The notes under the pieces are model-generated. The model was not told the DNA's origin. It searched no databases and saw nothing but the letters and a program-made list of their open reading frames with translations. From positions 19,462-83,461 of the forward strand of contig JAAXKA010000088.1 of NCBI GenBank assembly GCA_012269555.1: a stretch of DNA of 64,000 nt, in the 5' to 3' direction. Origin of the DNA: Alphaproteobacteria bacterium (GTDB taxonomy: Bacteria; Pseudomonadota; Alphaproteobacteria; Puniceispirillales; Puniceispirillaceae). This document shows, in pieces, positions 63,332 to 64,000 of this stretch; within the stretch, counting starts at the first letter, position 1, and every line of letters starts with the position of its first letter. The position numbers and the translations under genes were made by a program.

Positions 63332-64000
63332 TTAATCATCACTTATCTGTGTTTTGCGACTAGACGCCACAACTTGCTTGTGAGCTAGTGCCAAAAGTCC
63401 TGGCACGATAAACAAAGTAGCAACAGTCGATAAGGCAAGCCCCCCAAATACTACCGTTCCAATTCCTCTGTAAAGCTCTGAACCTGCACCTGGAAAAATA
63501 ACAAGCGGTACCAAACCAAAAAGAGAAGTAAGAGTAGACATAAAAATAGGTCTTATCCTATTTTTGGTAGCCTCTATTATACTTTCGTTAACAGCCATAT
63601 TTTCCTCACGGATCTGCAGGCATGTTTGCTCAACCATTAAAATAGCATTATTCACAACTATACCTGTCAAAATCACAAACCCGAGCATTGTAAGCATATC
63701 AAGAGGTTGCCTTAAAAACATATTAAGAATGTATAAAGCTAATATTCCGCCTGCTGCTGCTATAGGAACCGCTAGTATTATTATCCCAGGAAGTATGAAA
63801 GACCTAAGTAGTATTACCATCAATAAAAAGATCACACAGAGTGCAGTAAAAACATTTGCTTGCATTGCTTTCCATGTTTCTTCTAGGGCGCTGGCAGCAC
63901 CACTTACAGCAATCGAAACATCATTATTTTTAGCGATTTGTGTCAGTTGGGGTAATACTTGTTCGTTGATGACGCTGATTGCTGTTTCAAGGGCAATCGC
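63332..64000 (-). CDS. RND efflux pump permease, C-terminal fragment
   Basis: The last 222 residues of an AcrB/MexB-type (or related HAE1/RND) inner-membrane transporter; the gene continues past the right edge, and the reading frame is open to base 64000. Four hydrophobic helices are visible, with LPGIIILAVPIAAAGGILALY, MLTMLGFVILTGIVVNNAIL and the RIRPIFMSTLTSLFGLVPLV segment typical of the second membrane half, ending at FGGLALSTVATLFIVPGLLAL. Substrate class cannot be judged from this end. Confidence 0.9.
   Translation of the reverse strand, partial: AIALETAISVINEQVLPQLTQIAKNNDVSIAVSGAASALEETWKAMQANVFTALCVIFLLMVILLRSFILPGIIILAVPIAAAGGILALYILNMFLRQPLDMLTMLGFVILTGIVVNNAILMVEQTCLQIREENMAVNESIIEATKNRIRPIFMSTLTSLFGLVPLVIFPGAGSELYRGIGTVVFGGLALSTVATLFIVPGLLALAHKQVVASSRKTQISDD

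Noticed and set aside
1-64000. CRISPR arrays, prophage, insertion sequences, tRNA and rRNA genes
   Set aside because: No regularly spaced repeats, transposase, integrase or phage genes were seen, and no sequence resembling a tRNA T-arm plus acceptor stem was found in the spacers. A covariance-model search would be needed to exclude tRNAs formally.

Overview
The window looks like one continuous stretch of an AT-rich marine alphaproteobacterial chromosome, apart from its first 55 bases. The evidence for this is the conserved alphaproteobacterial gene orders (ybjN-proC-tetR, ubiK/lgt-midA-pgeF-prs-rplY-pth-ychF, petABC, NUDIX-DUF6111-cca, TauE-TIGR02186) together with a proteorhodopsin/carotenoid/retinal cluster. 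The low-GC PR-bearing SAR116 (Puniceispirillales) type is my best guess. That is inference from gene content, not a phylogenetic result. I see no phage, insertion sequence, CRISPR array, rRNA or tRNA.

Layout. 1-55 duplicates 425-479 exactly and is probably an assembly artefact joined to the end of a histidine kinase gene. 0.4-10 kb is housekeeping (csaA, tetR, proC, ybjN, ubiK, lgt, midA, pgeF, prs, rplY, pth, ychF). 10-16.5 kb holds the cytochrome bc1 operon, hemF, cca, a DUF6111 protein, a CoA-type NUDIX hydrolase and a DUF1285 protein. 16.7-22.1 kb holds a TauE-type exporter with its TIGR02186 partner, a universal stress protein, a periplasmic cyclophilin, RarD, a ferredoxin-reductase-like flavoprotein and a small two-helix membrane protein. 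22.1-30.2 kb is the phototrophy island: green-tuned proteorhodopsin, a strong terminator, then crtE, crtI, crtB, crtY, blh and a type 2 IPP isomerase, the last four tightly packed. Together these genes can make retinal from C5 precursors and supply the opsin.

30.5-38 kb: an FMN-dependent 2-hydroxy-acid (lactate-like) dehydrogenase, a DEAD-box helicase with a strikingly foldable upstream region, hisI, and a molybdenum-cofactor operon (moaA-mobB-moeA-moaD-moaE). 38-47.9 kb is accessory metabolism: a citramalyl/malyl-CoA lyase-like protein with a mesaconyl-CoA-hydratase-like partner, GST, PanE-like, SCO, an MBL hydrolase, a FliL-like membrane protein, an SDR plus HpsN-like (HisD family) pair that may oxidise the marine sulfonate DHPS, YtoQ, and an orphan TRAP binding protein with no signal peptide.

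47.9-64 kb: a fused molybdopterin-binding/MocA-like nucleotidyltransferase, a malate/lactate-type dehydrogenase, an amidase, ChrA, an orphan xanthine-dehydrogenase-family large subunit, a GlcD-GlcF fusion, a serine-glyoxylate-type aminotransferase, an aldehyde dehydrogenase, glycerate 2-kinase, and the C-terminal end of an RND efflux pump cut by the window edge. The last block reads as a 2-hydroxyacid/glyoxylate/glycerate module. The moco genes, the nucleotidyltransferase and the molybdenum hydroxylase subunit form a second theme.

I did not find a clearly new multi-gene system. The least explained items are the two structured non-coding regions (30125-30211 and 33723-33821), the shared translation leader of proteorhodopsin and crtE, the atypical CrtE, and the orphan subunits.
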